Assembly (NCBI RefSeq): GCF_900116605.1
Contig: NZ_FPBC01000017.1
Location: 1-64,000 of the forward strand
DNA length: 64,000 nt
Reading direction: 5' to 3'
From: Pseudomonas marincola
GTDB taxonomy: Bacteria > Pseudomonadota > Gammaproteobacteria > Pseudomonadales > Pseudomonadaceae
How positions within the stretch are numbered: position 1 is the stretch's first letter; every line of letters begins with the position of its first letter. Of the stretch, positions 52,103-61,406 are shown piece by piece. A program made the translations under genes and the position numbers. The notes beneath the pieces are model-generated. The model saw nothing but the letters and a program-made list of their open reading frames with translations. It was not told the DNA's origin and did not search any database.

Positions 52103-53925
52103 TTAAGCGACTCCAGACTCTGAGTGAAGGCGCTGGCGCCCTGCTCGGCGGTACTGAATGAGTGACGCATAAAGGCGAACAGCTCACGGCCGCAACCGAC
52201 GCCGTTGTCCAGCAGGCCCGGCGCATTTTCACGGGCGGCCCATTCGCCATCGCTAAGCAACACGCTCAGCTCTCCGGTCAGGCCGTTGAGGCGGATAATG
52301 TCGCCATCGCGCACACGTGCCAGCGGGCCGCCATCAAAGGCTTCCGGACACACATGAATGGCCGCCGGAATCTTGCCCGACGCACCGGACATACGCCCGT
52401 CTGTTACCAGCGCCACTTTGAAGCCGCGATCTTGTAGCACACCGAGAAACGGCGTCATCTTGTGCAACTCGGGCATGCCATTCGAGCGCGGGCCCTGAAA
52501 GCGCATCACCGCGACCACGTCGCAATCCAGCTCACCGGCCTTGAACGCATCGGCCAAGGCTTGTTGATCCTGAAACACCCTGGCCGGCGCCTCGACAACC
52601 TGATGCTCCAGCGCCACCGCAGAGACCTTCATCACGCCACGGCCGAGATTGCCCTCCATCACCCGCAATCCGCCTTCAGGCGAGAACGGGTTAGCTACCG
52701 GCCGCAGCACGCTTTCGTCGTAACTCTTGCCCGGCCCGTCACGCCACACCAGTTCACCGTCCTGCAGGAACGGCTCTTGGGTATAGCGGCGCAAACCGTG
52801 CCCGGCAACTGTGTTGACGTTGTCATGCAGCAAGCCGGCATCAAGCAATTGAGCAATCAAAAACGCCATGCCGCCTGCGGCCTGGAAATGATTGATATCG
52901 GATTTACCATTGGGATAAACATGCGCCAGCGTCGGCACTACCGCCGACAAGTCGGCCATGTCCTGCCATGTCAGTTGTATGCCTGCTGCCCGGGCAATCG
53001 CCGGTAAATGCAGGGTGTGATTGGTCGAGCCGCCAGTCGCGCTGAGGGCCACAATCGCATTGACCAGACAGCGCTCATCAACAATCTCGGCCAGCGGCGT
53101 GAACTGCCCGCCCTGTTTGGTCAGTTGAGTTATCTGCCGCGTGGCGGCGACCGTAAGCGCATCACGCAGCGGGGTATTCGGATTAATGAACGAGGCGCCT
53201 GGCAAGTGCAGCCCCATCACTTCCATCAGCAATTGATTGGTGTTGGCCGTGCCGTAAAAGGTGCACGTGCCGGGGCTGTGATAAGCACTCATTTCAGCTT
53301 CGAGCAGTTCATCACGGCTGGCTTTGCCCTCGGCATAGCGCTGGCGTACGTCGGCTTTTTCCTTGTTCGACAGTCCCGAAGGCATCGGGCCAGCGGGAAT
53401 GAACAGGGTTGGCAGATGACCGAAACGCAGCGCGCCCATCATCAGGCCCGGCACGATCTTGTCGCAAATACCCAGATACAGCGCGGCATCAAACATGTTG
53501 TGTGACAGCGCCACGGCCGTCGACATGGCAATCACTTCGCGGCTGGCGATGCCCAGCTCCATGCCGGGCTCACCTTGGGTGACGCCATCACACATCGCCG
53601 GTACGCCACCGGCAAACTGGCCGACCGAACCGACATCGCGCAGCGCCTGTTTAATCTGCTCGGGGTAATCCTTGTACGGCTGATGCGCCGAAAGCATGTC
53701 GTTGTAAGCCGAGATTATCGCCACGTTGGCGGCATTCATCAGGCGCAGCGACTGCTTGTCTTCCGCGCCGCAACCGGCCACACCATGGGCGAAGTTGGCG
53801 CATTGCAACTTGCCACGCTGCGGGCCGTCACTGGCCGCCGCCGCAATCATCGCCATGTAGCGTTCGCGGGTGGCGCGACTGCGCTCAATCAGACGGTCTG
53901 TTACCTCGATAACACGGGGATGCAT
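52099..53925 (-). CDS. edd: Phosphogluconate dehydratase
   Basis: Entner-Doudoroff dehydratase making KDPG from 6-phosphogluconate; 608 aa from ATG 53925 (GGAG upstream), the known Edd N-terminus MHPRVIEVTDRLIERS. Fe-S cysteines in ANFAHGVAGCGAEDK and YLGICDKIVPG; MSGASGKIPAAIHVCPEA near the C-terminus. HexR-like site in the promoter region shared with gap. Confidence 0.96.
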   Translation of the reverse strand: MHPRVIEVTDRLIERSRATRERYMAMIAAAASDGPQRGKLQCANFAHGVAGCGAEDKQSLRLMNAANVAIISAYNDMLSAHQPYKDYPEQIKQALRDVGSVGQFAGGVPAMCDGVTQGEPGMELGIASREVIAMSTAVALSHNMFDAALYLGICDKIVPGLMMGALRFGHLPTLFIPAGPMPSGLSNKEKADVRQRYAEGKASRDELLEAEMSAYHSPGTCTFYGTANTNQLLMEVMGLHLPGASFINPNTPLRDALTVAATRQITQLTKQGGQFTPLAEIVDERCLVNAIVALSATGGSTNHTLHLPAIARAAGIQLTWQDMADLSAVVPTLAHVYPNGKSDINHFQAAGGMAFLIAQLLDAGLLHDNVNTVAGHGLRRYTQEPFLQDGELVWRDGPGKSYDESVLRPVANPFSPEGGLRVMEGNLGRGVMKVSAVALEHQVVEAPARVFQDQQALADAFKAGELDCDVVAVMRFQGPRSNGMPELHKMTPFLGVLQDRGFKVALVTDGRMSGASGKIPAAIHVCPEAFDGGPLARVRDGDIIRLNGLTGELSVLLSDGEWAARENAPGLLDNGVGCGRELFAFMRHSFSTAEQGASAFTQSLESLK

Positions 53926-53956
53926 GATATTGACTCCGGGCTCGTGATAAGCCGCA

Positions 53957-53973
53957 TTAGTAACATCTAACAA
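53957..53973. promoter_or_regulatory. HexR-like site between edd and gap
   Basis: Minus strand TTGT-TAGATGTT-ACTA, same core as the zwf site with one extra spacer base; 32-48 bp upstream of edd. A third related TAGT...ACAA sequence lies at about 54023-54040. Confidence 0.45.
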
Positions 53974-54059
53974 AATAATGCGTTTAATAACGCCTTGATT
54001 TCTATTTAAACAGGAGTAATTTTAGTTTTCCAACAACAAAACCAAAAACGGACAAGCTT

Positions 54060-55061
54060 ATGACGCTGCGTATCGCTATCAATGGTTTTGGTCGAATTGG
54101 CCGTAACGTCCTGCGCGCGCTGTATACGCAGGATTACCGCCAGCATCTGCAAGTCGTTGCCATCAACGACCTCGGCGAAAGCGCCATCAATGCCCACCTG
54201 CTCAAGCACGACAGCGTACATGGCCTGTTCGATGCGAGCATCGAATACGATGACCACAGTATTAGCGTAAACGGTGACCGCATCGCTGTCAGTGCAATTG
54301 CCGATCCCGGGCAATTGCCGTGGCAAAAACTACAGGTCGATGTGGTGTTCGAATGCAGCGGATTATTCACCGAACGCAGCAAGGCTGCCGCCCACCTCAA
54401 GGCCGGCGCCAACAAGGTGATTATCTCGGCGCCCGCCAAGGGCGCTGACGCAACCGTGGTATTCGGGGTGAATCACGACATTCTGCGCGCCGAGCACCAG
54501 ATTATTTCCAGCGCGTCCTGCACCACAAACTGCCTGGCCCCGGTCGCGCAAGTGCTGCATCGCGAACTGGGCATCGAAAATGGCTTGATGACCACCATTC
54601 ACGCCTACACCAACGACCAGAACCTGACCGATGTGTATCACCGCGACCCTTATCGCGCCCGCTCAGCCACTCAATCGATGATTCCCAGCAAGACTGGCGC
54701 TGCCGAAGCCGTCGGCCTGGTGCTGCCAGAACTGGCCGGCAAGTTGACGGGCATGGCGGTGCGCGTACCGGTGATCAATGTGTCGCTGGTGGACCTGACC
54801 CTGAATGTTCAACGCCAGACCAGTCGTGATGAGGTTAATGCGATGATGCTGGCCGCCAGCGAGCAATCATCTGTACTCGGCTATAACAGCCTGCCGTTGG
54901 TGTCATGCGACTTTAATCACAACCCACTGTCGTCGATATTCGACGCCAACCACACGCGTGTCAGCGGCAACCTGCTCAAAGTAATGGCTTGGTACGACAA
55001 CGAATGGGCGTTCTCCAACCGCATGCTCGATAACTGCATTGCCCTGTGCGCGGCACGCTGA
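54060..55061 (+). CDS. gap: Glyceraldehyde-3-phosphate dehydrogenase
   Basis: Oxidises G3P to 1,3-bisphosphoglycerate; 333 aa. N-terminal INGFGRIGRNVLRAL, catalytic Cys154 in SSASCTTNCLAP and the following His region. Divergent from edd with which it is co-regulated by HexR in pseudomonads. No strong ribosome site precedes the ATG (only GGA). Confidence 0.95.
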   Translation: MTLRIAINGFGRIGRNVLRALYTQDYRQHLQVVAINDLGESAINAHLLKHDSVHGLFDASIEYDDHSISVNGDRIAVSAIADPGQLPWQKLQVDVVFECSGLFTERSKAAAHLKAGANKVIISAPAKGADATVVFGVNHDILRAEHQIISSASCTTNCLAPVAQVLHRELGIENGLMTTIHAYTNDQNLTDVYHRDPYRARSATQSMIPSKTGAAEAVGLVLPELAGKLTGMAVRVPVINVSLVDLTLNVQRQTSRDEVNAMMLAASEQSSVLGYNSLPLVSCDFNHNPLSSIFDANHTRVSGNLLKVMAWYDNEWAFSNRMLDNCIALCAAR

Positions 55062-55095
55062 CTGGCGCTTGCAGCGATAAACCGCAGGGTCATTT

Positions 55096-55128
55096 GGCCT
55101 TCACTTGCCTCTGCGCCAAGTGAAGGCC
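55096..55128. terminator. Hairpin between gap and the MerR gene
   Basis: 12-bp perfect stem GGCCTTCACTTG / CAAGTGAAGGCC, 9-nt loop, between convergent genes; no clear T-run. Confidence 0.5.
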
Positions 55129-55140
55129 CAAGTACCAAGC

Positions 55141-55572
55141 TTAGCTATCCAGTTGCAGTGGCTCGATACAGCAGGCGCGATTGTCCAGCGCCTCAAGCAG
55201 TCGGCAATGCTGCGCCTCATGGCTTTCACAGCCCTCAAGCTTGGCCAACTCGGCACGCATACGTTGCAAGTCGCGGACACGTTCATCTATCGCCGCAATG
55301 TGCTCACGCACCAGCTTGTCGGCAGCCTCGCATGAGCGATGCGGTTGGCTGGCCAAGCCGAGCAAGGTGCGAATTTCGTCGAGACTGAATCCCAGCTCAC
55401 GACCACGGCGAATAAAGCGCACGCGGTCTACATCGACCGGCTGGTAGTGACGATAACCGGAAGCGCTGCGGTGCGGTTCCGGCAACAGGCCGCTACGCTC
55501 ATAGAAGCGGATAGTTTCAAGGTTTACGCCACTTTCGCGGCTCAGCGCGCTGATGGTAAATGGCTTACTCAC
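55141..55572 (-). CDS. MerR-family metal-responsive regulator (ZntR/CadR-like)
   Basis: 143 aa. N-terminal winged helix (FTISALSRESGVNLETIRFYERSGLLPE), then a coiled coil, and metal-site cysteines: one in HRSCEAADKL and two in EGCESHEAQHCRLLEAL, spacing like ZntR/MerR, with two extra C-terminal cysteines (RACCIE). GTG start at 55572 with GGAG. Divergent from a cation-efflux protein across a 19-bp-spacer promoter. Metal not determined; Zn, Cd, Pb or Hg are possible. Confidence 0.88.
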   Translation of the reverse strand: MSKPFTISALSRESGVNLETIRFYERSGLLPEPHRSASGYRHYQPVDVDRVRFIRRGRELGFSLDEIRTLLGLASQPHRSCEAADKLVREHIAAIDERVRDLQRMRAELAKLEGCESHEAQHCRLLEALDNRACCIEPLQLDS

Positions 55573-55575
55573 CTA

Positions 55576-55606
55576 TTGACTCCGTAGTGACTACAGGGTT
55601 TAGCGT
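55576..55606 (+). promoter_or_regulatory. MerR-type promoter/operator with 19-bp spacer
   Basis: -35 TTGACT (55576-81), 19-bp spacer with dyad (ACTCCGTAGT..ACTACAGGGT), -10 TAGCGT (55601-06). The overlong spacer and dyad are diagnostic of MerR-family control of the efflux gene; the sequence is close to CadR/PbrR operators. Confidence 0.78.
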
Positions 55607-55635
55607 AGCGCTCATTACCTGACAGGAGAAGCAAA

Positions 55636-56259
55636 ATGTCTGCAAATTGCTGCGCTCATACACCGCAAACACCACCGGACAAGGGCTACCGGAAAATCCT
55701 CTGGCTGGCATTGATCATCAACTTCGCCATGTTCGTGGTCGAGATTGCCAGCGGTTTCCAGGCCGGTTCGGTGTCGCTTTTGGCTGACTCACTGGATTTT
55801 CTCGGCGACGCCGCCAACTACGGCATCAGCCTTTGGGTACTCGGCATGGCCGTTGTGTGGCGCGCCAAAGCCTCGCTGTTCAAAGCGTTCTCGATGTTGG
55901 TCTTCGGTTGCGGCGTATTGATTGTGGCCGTGTGGCACGCAGTCAATGGCGTGGTGCCTGAAGCGCAAACCATGGGCGTGATCGGCACGCTGGCGTTAGT
56001 TGCCAACCTGCTGACGGCAGCGCTGCTTTACGCCTACCGTGAAGGCGACAGCAACATGCGCAGCGTTTGGCTGTGCACCCGCAACGATGCCATCGGCAAC
56101 ATTGCCGTTCTGATTGCAGCACTGGGTGTATTCGGCACCGGCAGCGCCTGGCCCGACCTGATTGTTGCCAGCATCATGGCCAGCCTGGCCATCAGCGCCG
56201 CGTATCAGGTCACCCGCCAGGCTCGTGATGAACTGCAGGCAGAGGCGCACAGCCACTGA
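55636..56259 (+). CDS. Short cation diffusion facilitator-like protein
   Basis: 207 aa, six helices, no cytoplasmic C-terminal domain. CDF signature region SVSLLADSLDFLGDAANYGI supplies two Asp on helix 2; on helix 5 TRNDAIGNIAVL keeps Asp but the usual first His is Asn. N-terminal CCAH may bind metal. Own ribosome site ACAGGAG. Regulator next door suggests metal export. Confidence 0.85.
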   Translation: MSANCCAHTPQTPPDKGYRKILWLALIINFAMFVVEIASGFQAGSVSLLADSLDFLGDAANYGISLWVLGMAVVWRAKASLFKAFSMLVFGCGVLIVAVWHAVNGVVPEAQTMGVIGTLALVANLLTAALLYAYREGDSNMRSVWLCTRNDAIGNIAVLIAALGVFGTGSAWPDLIVASIMASLAISAAYQVTRQARDELQAEAHSH

Positions 56260-56296
56260 GCGCCCTGACACCAGCGGCGCAGAATCGGCGCGATCA

Positions 56297-57184
56297 TCAC
56301 CTGACCATGTGACTGCTCAGGTAATCGATGAAACAGGTGATCCGCGCCGCCAATGCCGTGTTGCGGTAATACACGGCATTAATCGGCTGCATCGATTCGA
56401 GCGTGTCCTGCGGGCAAACCTGCACAAGATTACCCAGCGCGCAATCCGCTGCGGTCATGAAGTCCGACAGGCACACGATGCCGTTCCCAGCCAACCCCAA
56501 CTGGCGGATTGTCTCGCCACTTGAGGCATAGAGGCTGGGGTTGATCATCCAGCCATCACCCTGCGCATGGCGCAGCGGCCACAGGTTCAGGCTTTCTGGC
56601 TGAGTGAAGCCGATCAGGCAATGCTGCCTCAGCGCATCGACCGTTTCGGGCACGCCGGCCCGCTGTAAGTATGCAGGACTTGCCAGCACGCGCCGCTGGC
56701 TGCTGCCAAGCGGCCTGGCGTGCAGGGTCGAGTCACGCAACGGGCCAATACGTATCGCCACATCGGTGCGCTGCTCAAGCAGATCGATTATCTGATCGCT
56801 GCTATTGAGTTCCAACTCGATATCCGGATACAACGTCCGGAATCCGTCAACCAGCGGCACCACGACATGCAGCATAAACGGCGACGCCGCATTAACCCGC
56901 AGGCGTCCGGCCGGCTTTTGCCTGCGCAGGGCCATCTGTTCTTCGGCCTCTTCCACCGAGGCGATGATCTTGCGCGCCTGCAGCAGAAATGCCTGCCCCT
57001 CCTCGGTGATTTCCAGCCGCCGGGTGGTGCGCCGCAACAGGGTTACATCGAGCTTTTCTTCAAGCCGACTGAGCGCCCGGCTAACGGCGGATGCAGTCTG
57101 TTCCAGCAACTCTGCAGCCGCACTGATAGAGCCGCAGTCAATCACCGCGACGTAGGCTTGCAATTCATCAAGGGTCGATTTCAT
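56297..57184 (-). CDS. LysR-type regulator
   Basis: 295 aa, LTTR: DELQAYVAVIDCGSISAAAEL... helix-turn-helix with VSRALSRLEEKLDVTLL, effector domain RPLGSSQRRVLASPAYL and GNGIVCLSDFMTA. Belongs to the large YafC/DmlR-like group. No linked target; isolated gene. Confidence 0.87.
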   Translation of the reverse strand: MKSTLDELQAYVAVIDCGSISAAAELLEQTASAVSRALSRLEEKLDVTLLRRTTRRLEITEEGQAFLLQARKIIASVEEAEEQMALRRQKPAGRLRVNAASPFMLHVVVPLVDGFRTLYPDIELELNSSDQIIDLLEQRTDVAIRIGPLRDSTLHARPLGSSQRRVLASPAYLQRAGVPETVDALRQHCLIGFTQPESLNLWPLRHAQGDGWMINPSLYASSGETIRQLGLAGNGIVCLSDFMTAADCALGNLVQVCPQDTLESMQPINAVYYRNTALAARITCFIDYLSSHMVR

Positions 57185-57278
57185 TGCTGAACTTTAATCA
57201 AAAATGACGGCGCAAAACAGCTCTGTTCACGCATGAATCCTCAGAGCCAACGCCGGTCACCAACGTGCTCTGCCGTGA

Positions 57279-57692
57279 TTAAAAATCGACTTTGCCGCGG
57301 CCGGCCTTGATCGCACCGCGCTTGGTCTTGCCCTCAAGCCGGCGCTTCTTGGAGCCGAGAGTTGGCCTGGTCGGGCGCCGGGCTTTTTCAGTTTTAGCCG
57401 CACTGCGGATCAACTCAAGCAGACGCTCCAGTGCATCTGCGCGGTTTTGTTCCTGCGTGCGGTATTGCTGCGCCTTGATAATGATCAAACCGCTCGCAGT
57501 AATGCGGCTGTCGCGCAGCGCCAGCAAGCGCTCCTTGTAGAACGGCGGCAATGACGAGGCCTGAATATCGAAGCGCAAATGCATGGCGCTCGACACCTTA
57601 TTGACGTTTTGCCCGCCCGCACCCTGAGCGCGGATAGCCGTAAGCTCGACCTCATCATCTGGCAAATGAACGCTATTTGAGACTTCCAGCAT
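57279..57692 (-). CDS. arfB: Peptidyl-tRNA hydrolase ArfB (ribosome rescue)
   Basis: 137 aa. Catalytic GGQ in RAQGAGGQNVNKVSSA, with a basic disordered C-terminal tail (KARRPTRP...SKKRRLEGKTKRG) that enters the empty mRNA channel of stalled ribosomes. ATG 57692 chosen over GTG 57698. Confidence 0.92.
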   Translation of the reverse strand: MLEVSNSVHLPDDEVELTAIRAQGAGGQNVNKVSSAMHLRFDIQASSLPPFYKERLLALRDSRITASGLIIIKAQQYRTQEQNRADALERLLELIRSAAKTEKARRPTRPTLGSKKRRLEGKTKRGAIKAGRGKVDF

Positions 57693-57855
57693 GCTCACAA
57701 TTCTTTATAAATGAGCCACAAGCATAACCCGAGTCGCACCCGGGCTGGGTTTAAGCCTGAGCCCGGTAAATTTTAATCACGCTTTTTCCGTGCCACCGCG
57801 TGGGCGCTTAGGCTAATTTAGGCCAATTGCCTCATCTCCATCGCAAGGTTGAATC

Positions 57856-59052
57856 ATGGACTCACTGACTCAAGTGGTGCTCGGCGCCGGCATTCAGGGC
57901 GCCCTGCTCGGTCGTTGGCAAGGTCGTAAAGCCCTGCTCTATGGCGGGCTGCTCGGCACGCTGCCGGACATGGACGTGCTGATCGATTACGGCGATGCAG
58001 TAGCGGACATGACTTATCACCGCGGCTTCAGCCATTCCCTGTTGGTGTTGAGCGCCGTGGCAATAGTGCTGACGCTGTTGATCCGGCGCTTTGCACCCAA
58101 CCCCGGCTATTCGGGTAAACGCCTGCTGTTGACCCTGTGGCTGGTGCTCGCCACCCATCCATTGCTCGACAGCTTCACCAGTTATGGCACCCAATTGTTC
58201 TGGCCGCTGACGCCGACGCCCACTGCCTGGTCGAGCATATTCATCATCGACCCGCTGTACACCCTGCCATTGTTGGCGGCGATGACGCTTGGCTTGATTT
58301 ACGGCCTGAAGGGCAGATTCGCCAAGGCACCCGCCATCGCGCTGGCAATATCGACGGCGTATCTGGCCAGCACTGTAGTGGGTAAAAACGTTGCCGAGTA
58401 CCGGGTCGAAGCGCAACTGGCGAAACAAGGGATCCATGCTGAGCAGATATTCAGCTCGCCCACGCCGTTCAATAGCCTGCTTTGGCGGGTGATGGTGCTC
58501 GATGGCGATGACTACTATGAAGCGTTGTCCGGCTGGTTTGACCATAGCCCGCCAGTACTCGAGCGGATTTCACGCGGCACACAACTGGCAGAAGCCCTCA
58601 AGGATTCGCCCGCACATGCGCGACTGGCCTGGTTTACTGATGGTTTGTTGCGCTACGACCGAATTGTCGGCCACCGTCTTGACGGCCACCGTAGTGACAC
58701 CCACCGTCTTGACGGCCAGCGAATGGTCGGCCAGCGTGGTGACTCCCGAACTGATAGCAACTTAGCGGCTGATGGCCTGAGCGATGATGGGCAGAAAGAG
58801 GCTGAAAGCTATTTGATTGTCACTGATTTGCGTTTGGGCATGACCGGGTTTCATCCTTTCCGCTTCGACTTTGCTCACTGGCAAAACGGCAAATGGCAAT
58901 TGCAAAGTACGGTTGAGCGTTGGCCGGTCGCCCGGGGCGATCTGGATCGCCTGAAACTACTCTGGACCCGCATCTGGCACCCTGATACGCCGGTGCCCTT
59001 GGCGGCATGGGCTAGCGAATTGGCCAAGCCGTTAATCAGTCAAACCCGCTAA
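57856..59052 (+). CDS. Membrane-bound metal-dependent hydrolase (YbcI/DUF457-like)
   Basis: 398 aa. N-terminal four-helix membrane domain with the metal-binding motifs DSLTQVVLGAGIQG, LPDMDVLIDYGD, YHRGFSHSLL and ATHPLLDSFTSYG, then a periplasmic or cytoplasmic soluble domain. About residues 270-294 are a five-fold pentapeptide repeat of x-[DV]-[GT]-[HQ]-R not expected in the family. Function unknown; family name derives from predicted hydrolase. Confidence 0.83.
   Translation: MDSLTQVVLGAGIQGALLGRWQGRKALLYGGLLGTLPDMDVLIDYGDAVADMTYHRGFSHSLLVLSAVAIVLTLLIRRFAPNPGYSGKRLLLTLWLVLATHPLLDSFTSYGTQLFWPLTPTPTAWSSIFIIDPLYTLPLLAAMTLGLIYGLKGRFAKAPAIALAISTAYLASTVVGKNVAEYRVEAQLAKQGIHAEQIFSSPTPFNSLLWRVMVLDGDDYYEALSGWFDHSPPVLERISRGTQLAEALKDSPAHARLAWFTDGLLRYDRIVGHRLDGHRSDTHRLDGQRMVGQRGDSRTDSNLAADGLSDDGQKEAESYLIVTDLRLGMTGFHPFRFDFAHWQNGKWQLQSTVERWPVARGDLDRLKLLWTRIWHPDTPVPLAAWASELAKPLISQTR
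58663..58737 (+). repeat. 15-bp in-frame minisatellite, five units
   Basis: Units IVGHR, LDGHR, SDTHR, LDGQR, MVGQR: 15-bp steps at 58663, 58678, 58693, 58708, 58723, sharing GNC-N3-CA/CAG-CGT cores. Lies inside the coding sequence without breaking the frame. Confidence 0.8.
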
Positions 59053-59111
59053 ACCAACCGCCACTCGCCGACTTGCGCGCAGACTCGAACGACTAGCCTG
59101 CGCGCAATGAT

Positions 59112-61070
59112 TTACGCCGTCCGGAATTGGCGAACCAGATTCTGCAATTCAAGCCCAAGACGCGCCAACTCGGCGCTGGAGGCTGCGGTTTGTTCGCTCG
59201 CGGTGGCGCTCTGCTCGCCAATGTCGCGCACCCGAGTCACGCTTTCGCTGATGTTTTCCGCCACGCTGCTTTGCTCTTCAGCGGCCGCCGCAATCTGCTG
59301 ATTCATCTGCTCGATGGTGCTGACAGACAAAGTGATGCGGCCCAGCGCATTACCCGCATCAAGGGCCAGATCAACCGTGCGCCGCGTCAGCTTCAAGCTG
59401 CTGCCCATCTGCTCTGCAGCGCCTTTGGCCATGTCTTGCAGCCCGGCGATCAGGGTTTCGATCTCTTCGGTTGAAGTGCGCGCACGTTGCGCCAAGGCCC
59501 GCACCTCGTCTGCCACTACTGCAAAACCACGGCCTTGCTCACCTGCCCGCGCCGCCTCAATCGCGGCGTTGAGCGCCAGCAGATTGGTTTGCTCGGCAAC
59601 CGAACGAATCACCTCAAGCACGCTGCCAATGCGCTCGCTCTCAAGATTAAGCGCTTCAATGGCCTGTGCCGACTGCTCAACTTCGCCTGCCAGGCTGTGT
59701 ATTTGCGAAACCGCCTCCTGCACCACGCTATTGCCCTGCTGCGCCTCACTGTCGGCCTCGCGAGCAGCCAGAGACGCTTGATCGGCGTTCTGAGCAACTT
59801 CCTGCACAGTGGCGGCCATCTGGTGCATGGCCGTTGCCGTCTGTTCGGTTTCAAGTTTCTGCTGCTGCACGCCAACGCTGGTCTGCGCGGTAATGGTCGA
59901 AAGCTGCTCTGCGGCAGCAGCAATCTGGCTGACACCACCGCCAATGTGCCCGATCAAATTGCGCAGGCTCAGGGTCATGCGCTGCATGGCCGACATCAAC
60001 TGTCCGACCTCATCGGCCCGCTCGCAGACGATGTCACGGCTCAGGTCGCCAGCAGCGATCTGCTCGGCAAAGGTGACGGCCTGGCGCAATGGCGCGACAA
60101 TCGAGCGGGTGATCAACAAGGCTGCAATCACCCCGATCAGCACCGCAGCGGCGGCCATGCCGATCAACGCCAGCAACGCCTGTTGGCGAATGCTCTGCAT
60201 GCTTGCAGCTTCCGCCACCTTGGCCTGATCAACCAGCGCCAGCACTGCATGCGCAGCCTCAAGCATGGTGGCCTCGGCTGCATTGCCATCGCTGACCACT
60301 TGCATGTAGTTATTGAAGGCCTGCTGATACACCTTCAGCGCCTGCAGGGCTTTATCGATCGAAGTCTTTTGATCATCATCGAGCCAGATCATCAGGTTGC
60401 GCGCGACCGTTTCCAGGTCTTCATTGGTGTACTTCCAGTCGCGCAGGGCGTCGGCCGAACCATCAATGATGTACAGGTTCTCATTGCTGCGCAGGTCGAG
60501 CATGCGCTTGCTCAACCCCGATGCTGTCTCCGCCAGCGTTAATGGATCACTGCCTTTTAATTTGTCGCCTTCAAGGCGCAGTTCACGCACGGCGTCGTAC
60601 ATTTCGAACTCGATCATTTCGAACTGATCACGCGCCTCGCCCGCCGCACTGCTCATTTGTTCGCGCGCCTGGCGCGCCTTATCGGTCAGCGCCACAAACT
60701 GATCGAACTGCTGGCGATACTGCTCTAAAGCAGTGCCCATGGCTTCCAACTGGTTGCTGTTGTGGCCATCGTCGCGGCTCAGTTGCTCATCCAGCAGACC
60801 CTTGACCACGTCGAACTGATCGCGGGTCCGCGATGCCGTATCGGCGGTTTGTTTCAGCGCATAATCACCCTCGAAACGCAGTGCATTGAGCACTGCCACG
60901 TCGATCGCGCTGAAACGGTTGACCTGCTCATGTCGCCCGGCAACAGCCTCTACCGCCCAATAGCCCGTCAGCGCCACCGCCGCCGTTAACAGCAACACGA
61001 CGGTAAATCCGCCGAGCAGTTTTTTGCCGACGGCAAAGTTGCTAAATACGCGGGAAACAGGCAACAGCAT
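59112..61070 (-). CDS. Methyl-accepting chemotaxis protein
   Basis: 652 aa: TM1 (about 15-37), helical periplasmic ligand-binding domain of some 260 aa (probably the HBM type), TM2 (about 295-317), HAMP (SIVAPLRQAVTFAEQIAAGDLS), and a signalling domain whose tip EQTNLLALNAAIEAARAGEQ is conserved. HBM receptors in Pseudomonas often sense TCA-cycle acids; ligand not provable here. Confidence 0.9.
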   Translation of the reverse strand: MLLPVSRVFSNFAVGKKLLGGFTVVLLLTAAVALTGYWAVEAVAGRHEQVNRFSAIDVAVLNALRFEGDYALKQTADTASRTRDQFDVVKGLLDEQLSRDDGHNSNQLEAMGTALEQYRQQFDQFVALTDKARQAREQMSSAAGEARDQFEMIEFEMYDAVRELRLEGDKLKGSDPLTLAETASGLSKRMLDLRSNENLYIIDGSADALRDWKYTNEDLETVARNLMIWLDDDQKTSIDKALQALKVYQQAFNNYMQVVSDGNAAEATMLEAAHAVLALVDQAKVAEAASMQSIRQQALLALIGMAAAAVLIGVIAALLITRSIVAPLRQAVTFAEQIAAGDLSRDIVCERADEVGQLMSAMQRMTLSLRNLIGHIGGGVSQIAAAAEQLSTITAQTSVGVQQQKLETEQTATAMHQMAATVQEVAQNADQASLAAREADSEAQQGNSVVQEAVSQIHSLAGEVEQSAQAIEALNLESERIGSVLEVIRSVAEQTNLLALNAAIEAARAGEQGRGFAVVADEVRALAQRARTSTEEIETLIAGLQDMAKGAAEQMGSSLKLTRRTVDLALDAGNALGRITLSVSTIEQMNQQIAAAAEEQSSVAENISESVTRVRDIGEQSATASEQTAASSAELARLGLELQNLVRQFRTA

Positions 61071-61406
61071 AGAATCACTCCATTATCGTTATTCACTGCA
61101 CCGGCGGGCCTCGCGACAGCCCGAGCCAGCGGCAGTATTTGTTGGACGACTGTGATAGCAAGCCTTATGCCATCACTCCTTGTCCTAATCATCGACGCCT
61201 CTGGCGCGCAAGATTGATCAGCAATGCGTGCAGATCGTCTTATATCCAAAGTGTTATATCGGCAAGTTCACGCTGAGCTTAACCTTGAATTTGGCAGGTT
61301 CCCGCCACTCAACCGCAGATTGATGCCGACCTTGACGCTTGAATCGCAGGCATAAAAAAAGCGCACGGCTCGCACCGTACGCTTTTTCTTTGCTGACCGG
61401 AGGTGT
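61071..61406. other. Intergenic region between the symporter and the MCP gene
   Basis: 336 bp without a gene. Contains the symporter terminator (61356-61387) and, nearer the MCP, two TTATATC copies (61240 and 61254) of unknown meaning. Confidence 0.65.
61356..61387 (-). terminator. Terminator of the symporter gene
   Basis: AAAAAGCGCACGG / CCGTACGCTTTTT with one mismatch; A/T runs on both flanks. Confidence 0.8.

Noticed and set aside
58663..58737. CRISPR-like array
   Set aside because: Period of 15 bp, no spacers, and in frame within a gene: a coding minisatellite.
59487..60542. 351-codon plus-strand open frame opposite the chemoreceptor
   Set aside because: Mirror of the MCP coding sequence; low-information His/Gln/Leu composition typical of antisense frames.
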